The notes: generated from the letters alone by a model not told the origin. Shown: positions 45,705 to 58,328, counted from the stretch's first letter. The stretch is 64,000 nucleotides of DNA from Nematostella vectensis (GCF_932526225.1 NC_064041.1:188001-252000), one strand, 5' to 3'. Program-made: numbers and translations.

Positions 45705-47548
45705 CAATAAAAGAGAGGAGTTCGCTGCTAAACAGGACACTGGATCTTTTCTGCACCGTGCCAAGCTGAAGGCTTTCGTTCACGGCAAAGACTCTGAACC
45801 TGCGGAGAAAGATGACTTTGGAGTGCGCAGTCAACATTCTCACTGGACACCTAACGAGGGTCAATACTGGGTCAATACGAGGGTCAAACCGCTGAGAAGC
45901 CTCGATGATTACAGGGACAGTGAACGACAACACCTTCAGGCTCAGCGTTCATAGCGTAGATAAAGGAAACATCCTATGTTCAAGATAAAAGTCAACGACA
46001 CCTGGTTGAAGCTCATGGCTGACTCGGGATCAAGCGTCAACATCCTCGACAAAAGTAACTACAAGAAACTCAAGGAACCTCCCAAACAACAGGAAACATC
46101 AGCCCGTGCCTACCGGTATGAGTCCAAAACACCACTCAAAATGCTCGGAAAGTTTGAGGGTGATTTGAAGACAGAAGGCAAAGTCATCTCACGTGAAACT
46201 ATACACGTCACGCAAGGAGCTGGTGGATCACTCCTTAGTTGGCAGACTTCACAAAATCTTGGACTCATTTCAATCACAAGACCTCTCGCATCGAAACCTC
46301 AACCATAGGTACAGCACCAAATAGAAGAATATGGAGACCTGTTTAGTGGCCTAGGAAAGTTAAAGGACTATCAGGTGCATCTACACATTGACGAAAGTGT
46401 GAAACCTTCAGCGCAACCTCACCAAAGGGTACCTTTTCATGTGCGGAAGCAGATCGAAGAACAACTGGAGAAAGACGAGGAGAGAGGTGTCATAGAAACC
46501 ATAGATGGACCAACACCCTGGGTGTTGCCAGTCGTTGTAGCACCCAAACCCAAGCAACCTGGCAAGATACGGATGTGTGTAGACATGAGACAGCCAAACA
46601 AGGCGATCCAGCACAAACGCCACATCACCCTAACCATCAAGGAAGTCATCGGAGATCTAAACGGAGCTAAGTTTTTCAGCAAGCTTGATTTGAATCAAGG
46701 CTACAATCAGTTGGAACTAGACCCTGAATCGCGGTATATCACTACGTTCAGCACACACGTAGGGCTCCGGAGGTATAAGTCGTTCGTTCTGACAATGGAC
46801 CCCCATTCAATGGCAAAAACTTCGCCAAGTTTGCATTCGTCCTAGGATTCTGACACCGAAAGATCACACCACTTTGGCCACGCGCCAATGGTAAAGTAGA
46901 GAGATTTTTGAGAACCCTTAAAAAGGCTATTGAGGCAGCTAAAGCCAGTGGTCATCAATGGAAGGAAGAACTGTGTGAACTTCTTCGAAATTACCGAGCA
47001 ACACCACATGTGTCAACTGGGAAGCCCCCAGCAACGGTCATGTTCAATCGACCACTGCGTGTCAAGCTACCTGAAGCACCGACTGTCAACAAAGATCCTG
47101 CGTCTCTGCAACAACAACACGACCATGTAAAGGAGAAGATGAAAATTACGCGGATGCTAAAGTGTATGTTGCGCCGAGTACTCTTAAGGAGAATGACACC
47201 GTACTTGTAAGGCGTGACCCGTCTTGCAGATCATCTGGCTCACCTTATGATCCAGGACCATATCGTGTTACAGACAAAAAGGGAAGTATGGTAACAGCAC
47301 AGCGCCAAGGAAAAGGGATAACAAGAAATTCTTCAGTCTTCAAGAAAGTAATCTTGGGCACACCAGTCATTGAAGTTGATGATGATGAGATCGATGATGA
47401 GATCGATGATGCTGAAGAGCCAATCTTGGAACCTCAAGCGCAACCAGTACGCAGATACCCAACAAGGAGCTCAAGACGTCCACCAGACTATCTGAAAGAC
47501 TTTTATCTGCTGAAAGGACTGAAAGGACTTTGTCATATTGTAGCATGA
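45705..47548 (+). pseudogene. Ty3/gypsy pol with internal deletion
   Basis: Begins with a gag-pol linker (FAAKQDTGSFLHRAKLKAF, WTPNEGQYWVNTRVK), then protease KLMADSGSSVNILDKSNY (active-site DSG), a nonsense codon at 46,306, reverse transcriptase IDGPTPWVLPVVVAPKPK, RMCVDMRQPNKAI, FFSKLDLNQGYNQLELD and TTFSTHVGLRRYKS. At about 46,780 the text jumps straight to integrase (SDNGPPFNGKNFAKF, TPLWPRANGKVERFLRTLKK), losing the catalytic YxDD, RNase H and integrase N-terminus. The C-terminus ends in an acidic, Arg/Pro-rich tail (VRRYPTRSSRRPPDYLKD). The 5' part is cut by the palindrome. Confidence 0.85.
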
Positions 47549-47672
47549 GCTAGCTTTAAGAACTCGAACACTCAAACTGAGACTCAAGAACTGTTGAAAT
47601 TTACTTTATTGTTTAATCTGTCCTTACGTATCATATTGTTATGTTACAGCCATTTTCTAAGGTGGGGAGGGG

Positions 47673-47888
47673 TGTTATGATGTCACTTCCTCTATTTGAT
47701 TTGCATATTTAATTGATTGCTAATTTATGCAGCATGGTTGTCATATATGTTGTGTACCACACGTTGGGTACCCTGTGCGGGAGCGCGGTTACTTAGCCGG
47801 CCAGAGTGTTCTCCAGCTGTATGAACAGGTTCGTTGATTATATGTATGCTAAATAAAGGTTCATTCACACCTTCCTACATACCCAACA
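47673..47888 (+). mobile_element. Gypsy 3' LTR
   Basis: Preceded by a polypurine tract (AAGGTGGGGAGGGG), it starts TGTTATGATGTC and ends ACATACCCAACA, so the ends are TGTT...AACA. An AATAAA signal at about 47,851 lies near the end. No 5' copy is visible in the window; the element start has been lost. Confidence 0.75.
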
Positions 47889-48044
47889 ATGGTCTTGGAC
47901 CGAGAGCAGAAAACTCGTGAAGCAATCAAACCGAGTATTGAGACAAATAAACCGTTTGTTTACTACTACAGCGTAGATTTAATGGCACAACTTTACATAT
48001 TGGTAGTTGCACAGGCTAGTTCGTGCCATTCCTTATCGCGACAA

Positions 48045-48153
48045 GCAACAGCTACTCTAACTCACATGAAGATGACAAGAGCATGTTTTCCAGGATCTCT
48101 TATTTTTCAACCTTTTTAAATTATTATGATTATTACATGATTATCATTATCAA
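48045..48153 (+). mobile_element. 5' LTR portion of the 48-50 kb gypsy element
   Basis: GCAACAGCTACTCTAACTCA to CATGATTATCATTATCA, matched by 50108-50215. It is followed at once by ACTGGCGACGAGCTGG, the usual primer-binding-site position. The LTR must extend further left, because the matching 3' copy has lost its first part. Confidence 0.7.
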
Positions 48154-48251
48154 CTGGCGACGAGCTGGTGAAGGACTCAACGACCAAAGGATCGTAAGTA
48201 AACACTGCAATTCCTGCATTTACTCCTCGATCAAATCTTACGGAATTCAAA

Positions 48252-50107
48252 ATGGCTGCCAGTCATACGATAGGCAACATGCAGCCGTTTGACGAAGCCA
48301 CAGAAACGTTCACTTGTTACGTTGAACGGTTAGAGCTATTCTTTGATGCTAACATAAATGAAGACAAAAAGACAGCCTCGCTACTTAGTTTAATCGGTCC
48401 CAAAACCTACAATCTGTTACGAGGTCTGACCTCACCCAAAAAAACCCAAGGACAAAACATACCAAGAGATCATAGAAATTCTTGAGGGTCATTTATCACC
48501 ACCCCCGCTCGAAATTGCAGAGCGTTACAAATTCCACCAAAGAAATCAAGCGCTTGGCGAAGATATCAACGCATTTGTGGCCTCATTGAAACAAATGACT
48601 GAACATTATAATTTTGGGGAATTTCTTCCCCAGGCCCTCCGCGATTTAGCAAATGAATCTATTTCTAGGAAATTGCTGTGCGAGCGCGATTTAACCCTAG
48701 AAAAAGCAGTCACCATCGCCAAAGCAATGGAACAGGCAGGGAAAGGTGCCAATGCATTCCACCAAGCACACACAATCCCTGAGACTGGAGCCCAGACCCC
48801 CGAATCTGCCCGGCCACATCAGTCCCGCGTTTTCAAAATGGAGCAAACCCCACAGAAATGTATGAGCAAAAACACACACGCGCGCAGGGACTGTAAGTTC
48901 TAAAATGCCATTTGCCGCATATGTAACAAGCGCGGGCATATTTCTGATATCTGCATGTCCAGTACCAATCGCAAAAAGAGCACCCCAAGCAAGACCAAAC
49001 CCACCCACTGCGTAGAGCAGGATATCTCAGAGGGGGAGGAAGATGAGATGCAGTGCTTACACATTTTCAAATGTGATACAACCAGTCCCCCTATTCTAGT
49101 ACAAGTCAACATTGAAGGGTCCCCGGTTAGCATGGATTTGGACAAGGGTTCGTCAGTGTCAATCATCCCGCGCAATGTTTACGAGAGTACATGCAAACAC
49201 CTAGAGGTCAAACCCGCTAAAGTAAAGCTTCGCACGTATGGTAATGAGATAATAGTCCCTATGGGTGTGGTCAGCGCGAACATTAGTTATAACGACCAAT
49301 GCTGTGAGGCAAAGATGTATGTCGTGGATGGACCCAGAGTTGCACTCTTTGGTCGCTCTTGGCTGCGCCTATTCAAACTTGATTGGCCATCAATGAAGTT
49401 GGTTGAAGGCAAGAACACTGCACTGTCAGACCTCACAGAGAAGTATCAAGATGTTTTCAGCGACGAACTAGGCTGTCTCAAGGGATATGCTGCGCAGCTA
49501 CACAATCGACTTCCATTTGGCATAGCGTACTCAGCAGCGATTTTCCAGCGACAGATGGACAGAATTTTCAAGGACCTTCCACAAGTACTGGTGACAGGAA
49601 GAGACAGCGAAGAACACCTTACAAACCTGGAAAACGTTTTGCGACGCCTACACGCCAACGGTCCCACAGCACAACGAGAGAAGTGCGAATTCATGCAGCC
49701 ATCGCTGAAATACCTCGGCCACGTCATCGACAAAGACGGAATCCACCCCACCAGTGACAAGGTAGAAGCCATCAAGACGGCACCATCACCTCAGGATGTA
49801 ACCCAGCTCTGTGCGTTCTTAGGCCTGGTAAACTACTACCAGAAGTCCCTACCCAACCTATCACAGGTCTTACAACCTCTTCATCAACTGCTGAAGAAGG
49901 ACACCAAGTGGTGCTGGATGGTACCCTATAACCCACATCTCCCAATCATACTCGACTGTGATGCGTCAGCATACGGCCTGGGCGCTGTTCTGTCGCACCA
50001 AATCCCTGATGGACCAGAGCGTCCCATCGCGTTTGCCTCGCGAACAATGAACAGCAGCGAGAAGAACTACTCACAGATCAACAAAGAAGCCCTCTCCATA
50101 GTCTTTG
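48252..50107 (+). pseudogene. Ty3/gypsy gag-pol, internally deleted
   Basis: Gag starts MAASHTIGNMQPFDEATETF (48252), frame-shifts near 48,450, continues RYKFHQRNQALGEDINAFVA and ends in a zinc knuckle CRICNKRGHISDIC (the histidine and third cysteine fit a CCHC). Pol is open for 380 codons. Protease: DLDKGSSVSIIP, where the catalytic D(T/S)G has become DKG. Reverse transcriptase lacks its middle: text jumps from GCLKGYAAQLH to LPFGIAYSAAIFQRQMDRIF, and LPQVLVTGRDSEEHL shows that the catalytic YxDD block has been deleted cleanly. RNase H begins (LDCDASAYGLGAVLSHQIP) and stops at IVFG, fused to LTR sequence. Confidence 0.85.
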
Positions 50108-50215
50108 GCAACAGCTACTCTAACTCACATGATGATGACAAGAGCATGTTTTCCAGGATCTCTTATTTTTCAACCTTTTTAAATTATTATGATTATTACA
50201 TGATTATCATTATCA
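50108..50215 (+). mobile_element. 3' LTR portion of the 48-50 kb gypsy element
   Basis: Same text as 48045-48153 with one base pair of indel difference and one substitution near the start. It is fused directly to truncated RNase H, so a deletion removed integrase and the LTR beginning. Confidence 0.75.
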
Positions 50216-50227
50216 TTATTATCATTT

Positions 50228-50340
50228 TTAGAGGAGCCAGCGCGGCCACAGGCCACGCGCAGAGCTCCATAGGTATAGAAATTGGTCATTAAACTACGCG
50301 ACTTGGTCAATTAGGTCATGTCACACGCTGCCAGCTATCT
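50228..50340. repeat. GC-rich dispersed repeat, copy B
   Basis: GAGGAGCCAGCGCGGCCACA then GGCCACGCGCAGAGCTCCAT, followed by TTGGTCATTAAACTACGCG. Directly abuts the gypsy LTR. Diverged from copies A and C in its second half. Confidence 0.65.
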
Positions 50341-53300
50341 GCCCCCATTCACGTGACTAGCCCATGCGACCAGGTCAGCTTGGGTGAAATAAAGTAAATA
50401 TGTGAAAAAAATCAAGAGAGCCAATGCGGGTGAATATAGAGAATGTATGAACATTCTCACAAAAATTAGGCTGTTGATGAGGTCCAAAATCTTGTGACAC
50501 CTGCCTAATGCGTGAGTTGACAGCTATGATATTTTTTGCCTGTTAGGATAATATTATTATTTTTGTATTCCTATATGTTTTCTCATGTTTTGAGAAAATA
50601 AGAAAAGGTATGACATGTCTGAAATGACAAGAAATTCTCTTATTCAGGTGAATAATGTATGATTTAATGAAGGCATGGATGATGAGAAACATTTATAAAA
50701 ATATTAAACTTTTCTTTTCCTTGCAATCAATCTGCATTCTTTCCTTGGTAGAGATATTTTCATGTTTTGTTGATATTGTATCTGAGAAGGTAGCAAAATG
50801 GTTAAAAAATCAGGATTAAATACCAGATTAGATAATGGCTTGTCATCCGGAAATGCCAGACAGCCGGAACACATATTAGCATAATTAACTTGTCATGTGC
50901 ACATGCTTATTGTAGAGATTACCGCTGACCACTCTCGTTCCCAGGACTATGGGATGTGTGGAGAAAACAAGATGGCGGACTAAAGTTGACTTCACGAACT
51001 ATACACCGCTTCACTGGGTTTAATCCACCAGTTTTTACCCATTTATAGTCGTAAGAGTCTCCTGTGTTTTGTTTATTACCTCGTTCATGTTATTCAAACG
51101 ATTTATTGTTATCTATCTTATCATTGTCAGAACGACTTCAACATCTTTGTCAATAAATTGAGTTGTCATCGAGGAGTATTTATCTTCACTTATTATAGAA
51201 CTGCTAGAGTGCATGGTACAATGCGATCTGATCATCATTTTAATTTTTTCTCATTGTTTCTTGTATCTCTTTTGTGACCGTGTGACCTTTTAAGGAGCCC
51301 CTCCCTGAATGAATGCTGTCCAAACTGTGATTTTTCTACTCTTATCTTATGCTGTGGCTGCATTTAAGACAGCAAATCTTTGGTGCTTGAAAATTTTCTG
51401 TTGGGTTTTTAAAGGTTAACATTTTACTGTAAGGATAACTGTGCTTTGTGAATAAAATAGGCGAAGGATAGTGTATAAAAAAATGTTGTTTCATCTTCTA
51501 TTAATTTAGTACTTGAACTTGATAAAAGTGTTAAAAAGGACTGAAAATTTTAATCATGGGTAGATTTGGGTGTTTTGGGTTATCTTGCCGCAAACATCTG
51601 CTCAAGTCTCTTGATCTTCAAAGTTGTACTCAACATAAGAACTGAGAACATGGCCAGGCACATATATATTAGACCTGATTATTTTATTGCATAGAAAGGT
51701 ATCATTTGTTAATCAAATGCAGCTACACACTAAGAGCTCATAGCCTCCTCTTGTGCTATTGGTAAATGATATCCTTGGCATAAATATCACCGATAATTTT
51801 TGGGTGTGCTGCAAAAGAAGTTGTGATTGGGAGAAGGTCAAGCTTCATTATGTTTAGGCTGCCAGAAAGCCATATGTAACAAAAAATAATGACCCCCTTT
51901 GTCACTGAGCGAAAAGCTCAATCCGTCTCTGCTCCATATGAAAATATTGTAATAAACCTGGCTCCGCTTTTTGGCCAAAATCTTTGTATTATAATTATTA
52001 TCATTATTATCATTATCATCATTATTATCATTATTGTCATTATTATCATTATTGTCATTATTGTAATTAGTATCATCATTATACAGGCTATTTATACCTG
52101 TACGGAGCTTACAGGTACGAATAGCGTTTCCGCACTATCAGTGTGAACCCATTTCGATGAGCAATAATTCTCTGTACTGATACAGAAAGTATGACCAGTA
52201 TGGCAACACAAAGTGCCATCTACACAAGAAGCTTTAGCACACAAATGTAAATCCAATCAACACAAGCTGTAAGATGGACTATAAATGTTTCTTCCACTTC
52301 AAAACAAAACATGTGATTTCACACATGCATACTCTGAATTATGCAATTTTTGAACAAAAATAGCACACCTAGAGCAGTTCACAGAGCTGGGTGTGTCAAG
52401 CTATTCGTAAGAACAAGTAACATTACCTCAATATATTGTATGGAATTATGATTGTTTAGTAATATTTTGATACTTACTGTAAAAGCGACAAATCTTTTTC
52501 TTATTGTCTTATTGTCATCATGACGATACTGAATTGTAAACCATGGTCAGCAGTTATCACCCCAGTTACCACACCAGAAAGGTCATTGGGCCAAGCACAA
52601 GCCTGACCTTGACAGCAGAAAATTGTAGATTCTTTGATTCAAACTGTCTATAACTGTAAGAGAGTTTCACAAATTGTTTTTCCACTTTTTAGGTTTTTGT
52701 GGGGAAGGTGTGCCAAGGAAGTGTAGAAAGATAGCTAGGGTGGCAAAGCAGGCAAAACCACAGGGTTCCCAAACTATGAACAAAAAACAGAGTCACAGCA
52801 AAATAGCATTTTTCTGTACCTATGGAGCTCTGCATGCAGCTACATTCAATGTAACTGTGGTGATCTACTGTATGTACAGTACCATCTAAACACAAACAAA
52901 GATCTGTAGACTCTAGCATAGAATTTATAATTATAGAAAAGGTAATAAGTAACCATGATTCCATTTGTAAAGCTAGAGAAGCTTCAATCAAACCTCACGC
53001 TGCATTCAAAGGGAATTCTTATCAACACCATTTATGGAATGGCCACCAACTTTAATATTTTCCAGGAGTGTAAGTTGCCAATTCAGTCCTGGATTTTAAG
53101 GCTCTGATAGCTAGGACAAGCAAGTGCCACTGTGGCAGACAACCAGAGAAAATTGTTTAACCAAAAATAATAAGATGCAGAGTAATTTTCCTTGAGCAAT
53201 ATTTGGCATTCTTAAATCCATTGAAATTAGGGTTAATCACATGTAATAATTAAGTAGAGATTTATTAATGTTACATCATCTAATATTTTCAATAAGTCAC

Positions 53301-54160
53301 TAAACTGTAAATGTATTAAACAAATATATGTTTTACCCCAAGCCCCCATTTCTCTTCATTTTTGATTATAAATGTATTAGTAAAAATGTACTACAGTATA
53401 AAAGAAACCAGCAAGAAGTACATTGGTAACCTAACAAGCAACTAAATTACACCCTTCTGTTCAACCACAGCTCAACAAGAATTACGCATTATAAACTAGG
53501 GATATACTTAAGATAAAATTATAAAAAAATTATATAAAATATTGAAAAACAGATATGGTATAATAAAAATTGTTTACCCACATGTAAGGAAGGAAATGAT
53601 GAGACTTGGAGAAGATTATTTGGGAAGCTGGTAATGGGCTGTGTGAGCATAATCTACGGAGTATGGTAAACTCTGCCATTTAAGCCAAAATGGAGCATTG
53701 CATTTCTGGAGGAATTTATAGTACAGACTGTACCTGTGAAACCGATGATGTTGATGAGCGGGCTGGGGAGTACACAGATGGTGTGCCATGATACAATCTG
53801 CAATGAGTGTCAAAGAGAGGCACCCCATGTAAAATATATATGTGTGGGCTAGAACTTGCCAAAAAGGGGTTTTCTGCAGACATTGTACAGGAGTAGAACA
53901 GTATAGGTGGAAAGCATAAAGTCTGTATATGAGTCCCACCAGGGCTTAAGAAACATTCCTGACTGGGAAAAGGGTGAATGCAGCTTTCACCAATCAAAGG
54001 TTTGTTTTGAAATAGCTGTGAGCAGATACAGTACTGTAGTAGTAGAAAAAAACCCTGCAAACTTCAAAGTGTGCTTTTGATGGGTGCTGTGTACTCTAGT
54101 TATTCTAGCTTATCACTCAAATCATTCACAGATTTTTATTACTATATGTATAAACTTTAC
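50341..54160. other. Intergenic or intronic, no supported gene
   Basis: AT-rich, 3.8 kb. A plus-strand frame at 52,690-52,890 starts after a good acceptor (CCACTTTTTAG) and is Lys/Arg-rich (VPRKCRKIARVAKQAKPQG) but lacks partners. The text CCTGGCTCCGCTTTTTGG at 51,958 resembles the end of the GC-rich dispersed repeat family. Confidence 0.4.
51989..52085. repeat. (ATT/ATC)n microsatellite
   Basis: ATAATTATTATCATTATTAT and similar for about 95 bp, a mixed ATT/ATC/GTC tract. It follows CTGGCTCCGC text and may be the tail of a dispersed element. Confidence 0.9.
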
Positions 54161-54271
54161 CTACCCGGAAGATTACAAGTTTTGCAAGGTAGTCCAACTT
54201 CAAACTGAGTCATTAGCTTCCACATGTTACAGAGAATTCCGCGTAAGATGCGATGAGCAGCAGCCATTTCC
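54161..54271 (-). CDS. Candidate internal exon, unknown gene
   Basis: A 111-bp minus-strand segment bounded by AATTTTCCAG and GTAAAG, both strong signals. It reads EMAAAHRILRGILCNMWK, LMTQFEVGLPCKTCNLPGR with two cysteines in a C-x2-C arrangement. Codon use is smooth and there is no stop. It could belong to the gene starting at 60,508 on the same strand, but the phases do not match directly, so at least one exon would lie between. Confidence 0.45.
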
Positions 54272-54352
54272 CTGGAAAATTTATTAGAGGTCAATTGAAA
54301 GTCTGAATCTTGACAAAAACAAGATGCAGCAGCAGCGATCATCCATCCATGC

Positions 54353-54417
54353 TCTTGATGATCAAAACGTCAAAATGCTTTCAGGATAAGGATATTGATT
54401 GACACAAGCCAATACCC
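54353..54417. repeat. Long-range inverted repeat, left arm
   Basis: CTTGATGATCAAAACGTCAA and the next 45 bases are the reverse complement of 58194-58256 with a few changes. The 3.8 kb between them could be an element with these as inverted ends, or two copies of one dispersed repeat in opposite orientation. Confidence 0.7.
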
Positions 54418-54760
54418 AATGCTTGGATATTTTCCAAATGTGTGTGCGATTCCATGCGCTACTTTGTTTACTAGTATTGTTAGGGTGAAATTCGCAAGTA
54501 TCGAGACAGCATGTTGACAATAAGATTGTTCAAGCGTTCAAAGTCTCGCGAACTCAACTTAGATTATCTTTCAGAATTTGATTCACCAGAGATAATCTCA
54601 GAAAGCGGTTTCTAGCTCAACGGAATGTTACTCTAGACCTGTACTGTAACCTCCACTGGCGAGTGTCGAGTCCTCATTAGCACTCTCACCACTCTGGAAT
54701 CGAGACTCTCACTTTTAATAAGGCAATTGAGAAGAAAGCAACTCGCCACTCGCAGAAATC

Positions 54761-54930
54761 ATAGCGGAGCCAGGCGCGGCAGCAGGCCGCGCGCGTAGCC
54801 CCATAAGCATAGAAATATGGTATAGGTATGAGACTTGGTTTTTGTGGTCATCACGCGGGTACCCTGTGGTGTCACTCGCCAGCCAGCCAGCCAGCCAGTC
54901 AGTCAGCCAGTCTGTCAGCCGCGCGACTCC
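54761..54930. repeat. GC-rich dispersed repeat, copy C, with CAGC array
   Basis: AGCGGAGCCAGGCGCGGCAG then CAGGCCGCGCGCGTAGCCCC, an AT-rich gap, CACGCGGGTACCCTGTGGTG, then a tetranucleotide run of CAGC/CAGT (54,879-54,920). The first and second blocks match copy A closely. Confidence 0.75.
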
Positions 54931-56166
54931 CAGGCCCCACTCGGCCCCGAAATGGCGACTAAATACAAGCACGGAGCAGGGGAAAAAGTTCTTGTCGATT
55001 ATGCGATGATTATTTATTTTGCCTCAAATTTTGTGACTTAAGGATAAAGTCAACTATAGGAGATCTACTAACATTCATTCACGCCAAGATTTATCTGGTT
55101 TTAGCTAGTAAATTTAAGTTCACATTTCAGTTCACATTAAAAAGCGAACAGAACCACAAGAAAGCGACCAAAAAAAACAATGCAAGGTGAGTTTAGGACG
55201 ACAATTTGTATTGTCTGTTGAGGATATAAAAGTTATTAGGCTTTTTGTTGTCCTTTTTGTATGCTTTGAGAATGCGAGTACTTAACTCAGTAATCAAATT
55301 ATTTGGGCATAACAGGTTTTGTTTTGACATTCTTCGTTTTATCTATATTCTTGATTGTGTTGAATAAAATACAATACAACAAAAACTGGAATTCGTTTTT
55401 AATATGACTTCTTCAGGGCAGATTGATTGTGTTGAGATATTTCATAAAGGCTAACGTGTTGCATTTGTCAAATACTGCTAAAGAAGACCGTTCTTGTCTT
55501 TATATCCTGTGCTCTTAGTCCTAAGAAGATACATATCCTTAGAAGATACAGCAGCTTTTTCAACTTACAAGAGAAATTTTCCTTACCGAGGATAAAAAAA
55601 CTATTTTCAATATGTATTGTTGTTATTGTCTGCATCTTGCATCTCATGTGTTTTTTTTTTCAAATAGTTGTGGAAAATTAATTAGATTATAAATGGCTTG
55701 ATAAAAAGATTGTTTTGAAAGAAATAATAAATAATTGTTTTCACTCTTTTATGAACCAGGAACTACCCGAGGGCCAAGATGAATGCTAAAGACTGGAAGA
55801 CATGAGAACAGTAGGATGTTCTTATTCACTAGTCATTTGATACCCCCACACCCATGGTCCCAGGGAAGGGTGGGGGATTAAACTTTAATAAAAGCCTGTT
55901 TCCAAGTTAAGAGTCAAAAACAGTCAATACCACCACCCCTCTTGACATATTCTGGTTAAAAAGTGGTCTAACACCCCACATTAACCCCTGACTTCTGCGG
56001 GACCATAAGGGAGGGGGCACAAACGACTAGTTCATTACTATGTGATTCAGCAGTACACACTCAATAGGTTTTTTTAGAACAGGATACTTATATAATATAA
56101 AACTAAAAACAAACTTTTGCTTTTTAAATAATAAATCTGTAACGAAAACAGTTTTCTATCAACAAA
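54931..56166. other. Intergenic or intronic, nothing recognised
   Basis: AT-rich text with no convincing exon or repeat. Confidence 0.45.
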
Positions 56167-57475
56167 GATAATGGGAAAGGGGATATTTTAGAGAAGTACT
56201 GAATATAATTATCACATTATTGTTATTATATTTTCTTTTCAAACATTTAAAGAAGAGTCATATTTTTTCCTTTTTCTTCTCCCTGTTGACTATTTTTATG
56301 CAATTGATGCTCTTTGCTATTTCCCCTCTACACCAAAAATAAATTAATGAACAGATTTTATTTTTAAATTAGTAATTTCCATTTAGTACTCTCACTTATA
56401 TCTTCTTTTTAGGATTTTCTTTCTAAGTCTCTTTCCCATTACATTTAATTTAGAGGTTTAGATTTATTTCATTGGAATAGTTGGATCCAGGGTTTCTCAA
56501 AATATAATGCATTACTGGATGTATATTTGTAGATATTAATTCCCATGGGGATGGAAAATCACCACTTAAAATGGTACATTAAAACTTCAGTATCTAAAAT
56601 TGTGTATGACACTATATTCCATCTTTGAAATCCTGTTTCATCCATTGTTCTTTGCAAGGACAAAGCTTGTCAGAATGTAGCTTTACAAATGTACATTAAT
56701 GGAACTTTTATTATGGGGAAGGGTTTTTAGGCCAAGATACTTAAACTTTATAACACTAGCAACAACCTTGTTCTTTTTCAATAATAGAATTCTGTTCACA
56801 TAACTTGGATAGCATAGACATGGCATCTTTAGAGGCCTGTGGTGGTGAAAGGGTTAAGATAATGGGAAAGGGGAAATGTCAAGAAATGCTGAATCAAATT
56901 ATTTTCATTACTGTTATATTTTTTTCACCAAACCTTTAAAGTTCAGTCAATTTACTTTATATCTCCTCTCCCGTCAACTATTCTTTTTTAGTCAATTGAT
57001 ATTCTTTGCTTCCTCTCTACCCCAAACATAGATCAATGAAAGGGTTTGGTTTGAAATTAGAAGTTAGCATTTTAGCACTGTCAGTGATGCCTTGGATGTT
57101 TTTTTTTTAAGGATTTGCTTCCAAAATCAATCTGTTTTTTCTTCATTGCATTTATTTGGGAGTAGGCCACCAACAACAAGGCCACTATATGGTAAAGGGG
57201 AGTGCACCAATATGTAAGGCATAAAAGGAGATATATTTTTGGATTTTAATTTCCAGACATTTTTTTGAATATTCGGTCCAATGAAGGAGATAATCGCCTC
57301 TAAATCAATACATAAAAATTACAGTATGGCATCTAAACAGTCTAAATATATTATTTTGAATCTTTGGAATGCTGTTACATCCATGACATTTTCTGCACAA
57401 GGGCAAAGCTTGTCAGAGTATTGTTTTGATTAAAAAAAATATTCATAATGGAACTTCTATGATGGGACATAAGAA
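56167..57475. repeat. Tandem duplication, 691-bp unit, diverged
   Basis: Copy 1 starts GATAATGGGAAAGGGG at 56167, copy 2 the same text at 56858. The order of landmarks is kept: TGTTATATT, TGACTATT / CAACTATT, CAATTGATGCTCTTTGC / CAATTGATATTCTTTGC, ACAAAGCTTGTCAGA / GCAAAGCTTGTCAGA, AATGGAACTT. Similarity is roughly 65-70% by eye, so the duplication is old. Confidence 0.75.
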
Positions 57476-58193
57476 TTTACCATTAGACTCTTGACAACTT
57501 TGACAGCCATATTCACACCAGGAATTGTGTTTGTTAACTTTGATGTACTGCATAATTTAAATTATTGAATAAGGCCTGGATCCATTTGGTTGGTACAATA
57601 AATAAATCTCAGTAAAGAGCAGGATCCTAGATCCCCCAAAAATACCTCGATCAGTCAACACAAAAGGTGTTCAATGCTGGCTCCGCTTTTAGGCAGTGCC
57701 TAAATCTATATTACACTTACACTTTTAGCAAATGCAAGGGTTTGAGAGTGATCACTCAAACTCAGGGATCTTAAAGAGACAACCATGAAGACATTTCTTC
57801 ATTCTGTTTTGTCGTAGACAAAATATTTAATACATAGACACTATACAAAAATGTTTGTAGAAAATACTGATTCACTTATTCACAAAATATATGAACTAAT
57901 ATCTCGAACAGTTTGTGGCTGATGAGAAGGTTTACAGAAGCAAAGGTTATGATAACTCAAACATGCAAGATACAATAAGGAAAGGACAAGGACAAGTTTG
58001 TTTCATTACCTTAGGCGAAATGAGTGAGACTTTGCACCCTTACATGTGTTCATAGAAAATATTTTATTTACTTTGCAAAAGGAAAAGAGTATCTCTGAAT
58101 TCCTCAAACTGTTCTTTGCTTATTGAAAGGTTTTAAAAAGAAAAGGTTGTGTCAAAAACAATTCCCTCCTCTGCATGGTGAAGTATTGTCTGT
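57476..58193. other. Intergenic or intronic, nothing recognised
   Basis: AT-rich. GCTGGCTCCGCTTTTAGG at 57,675 matches the end of the GC-rich dispersed repeat family. Confidence 0.4.
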
Positions 58194-58256
58194 ATTGAGT
58201 ATTGGCTTCTGTCAATATCCCTATCCTGAGTAGATTTTGACGTTTTGATCATCAAG
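58194..58256. repeat. Long-range inverted repeat, right arm
   Basis: Partner of 54353-54417: TATTGGCTTCTGTCAATATC ... GACGTTTTGATCATCAAG. No target duplication is obvious at the outer edges. Confidence 0.7.
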
Positions 58257-58328
58257 GGAGATGCCAATTGTCACCTTTTGTTGTCGCGTTCACAAAAAAA
58301 ATTTTTTATTAAACAAAACATTGTCCAA

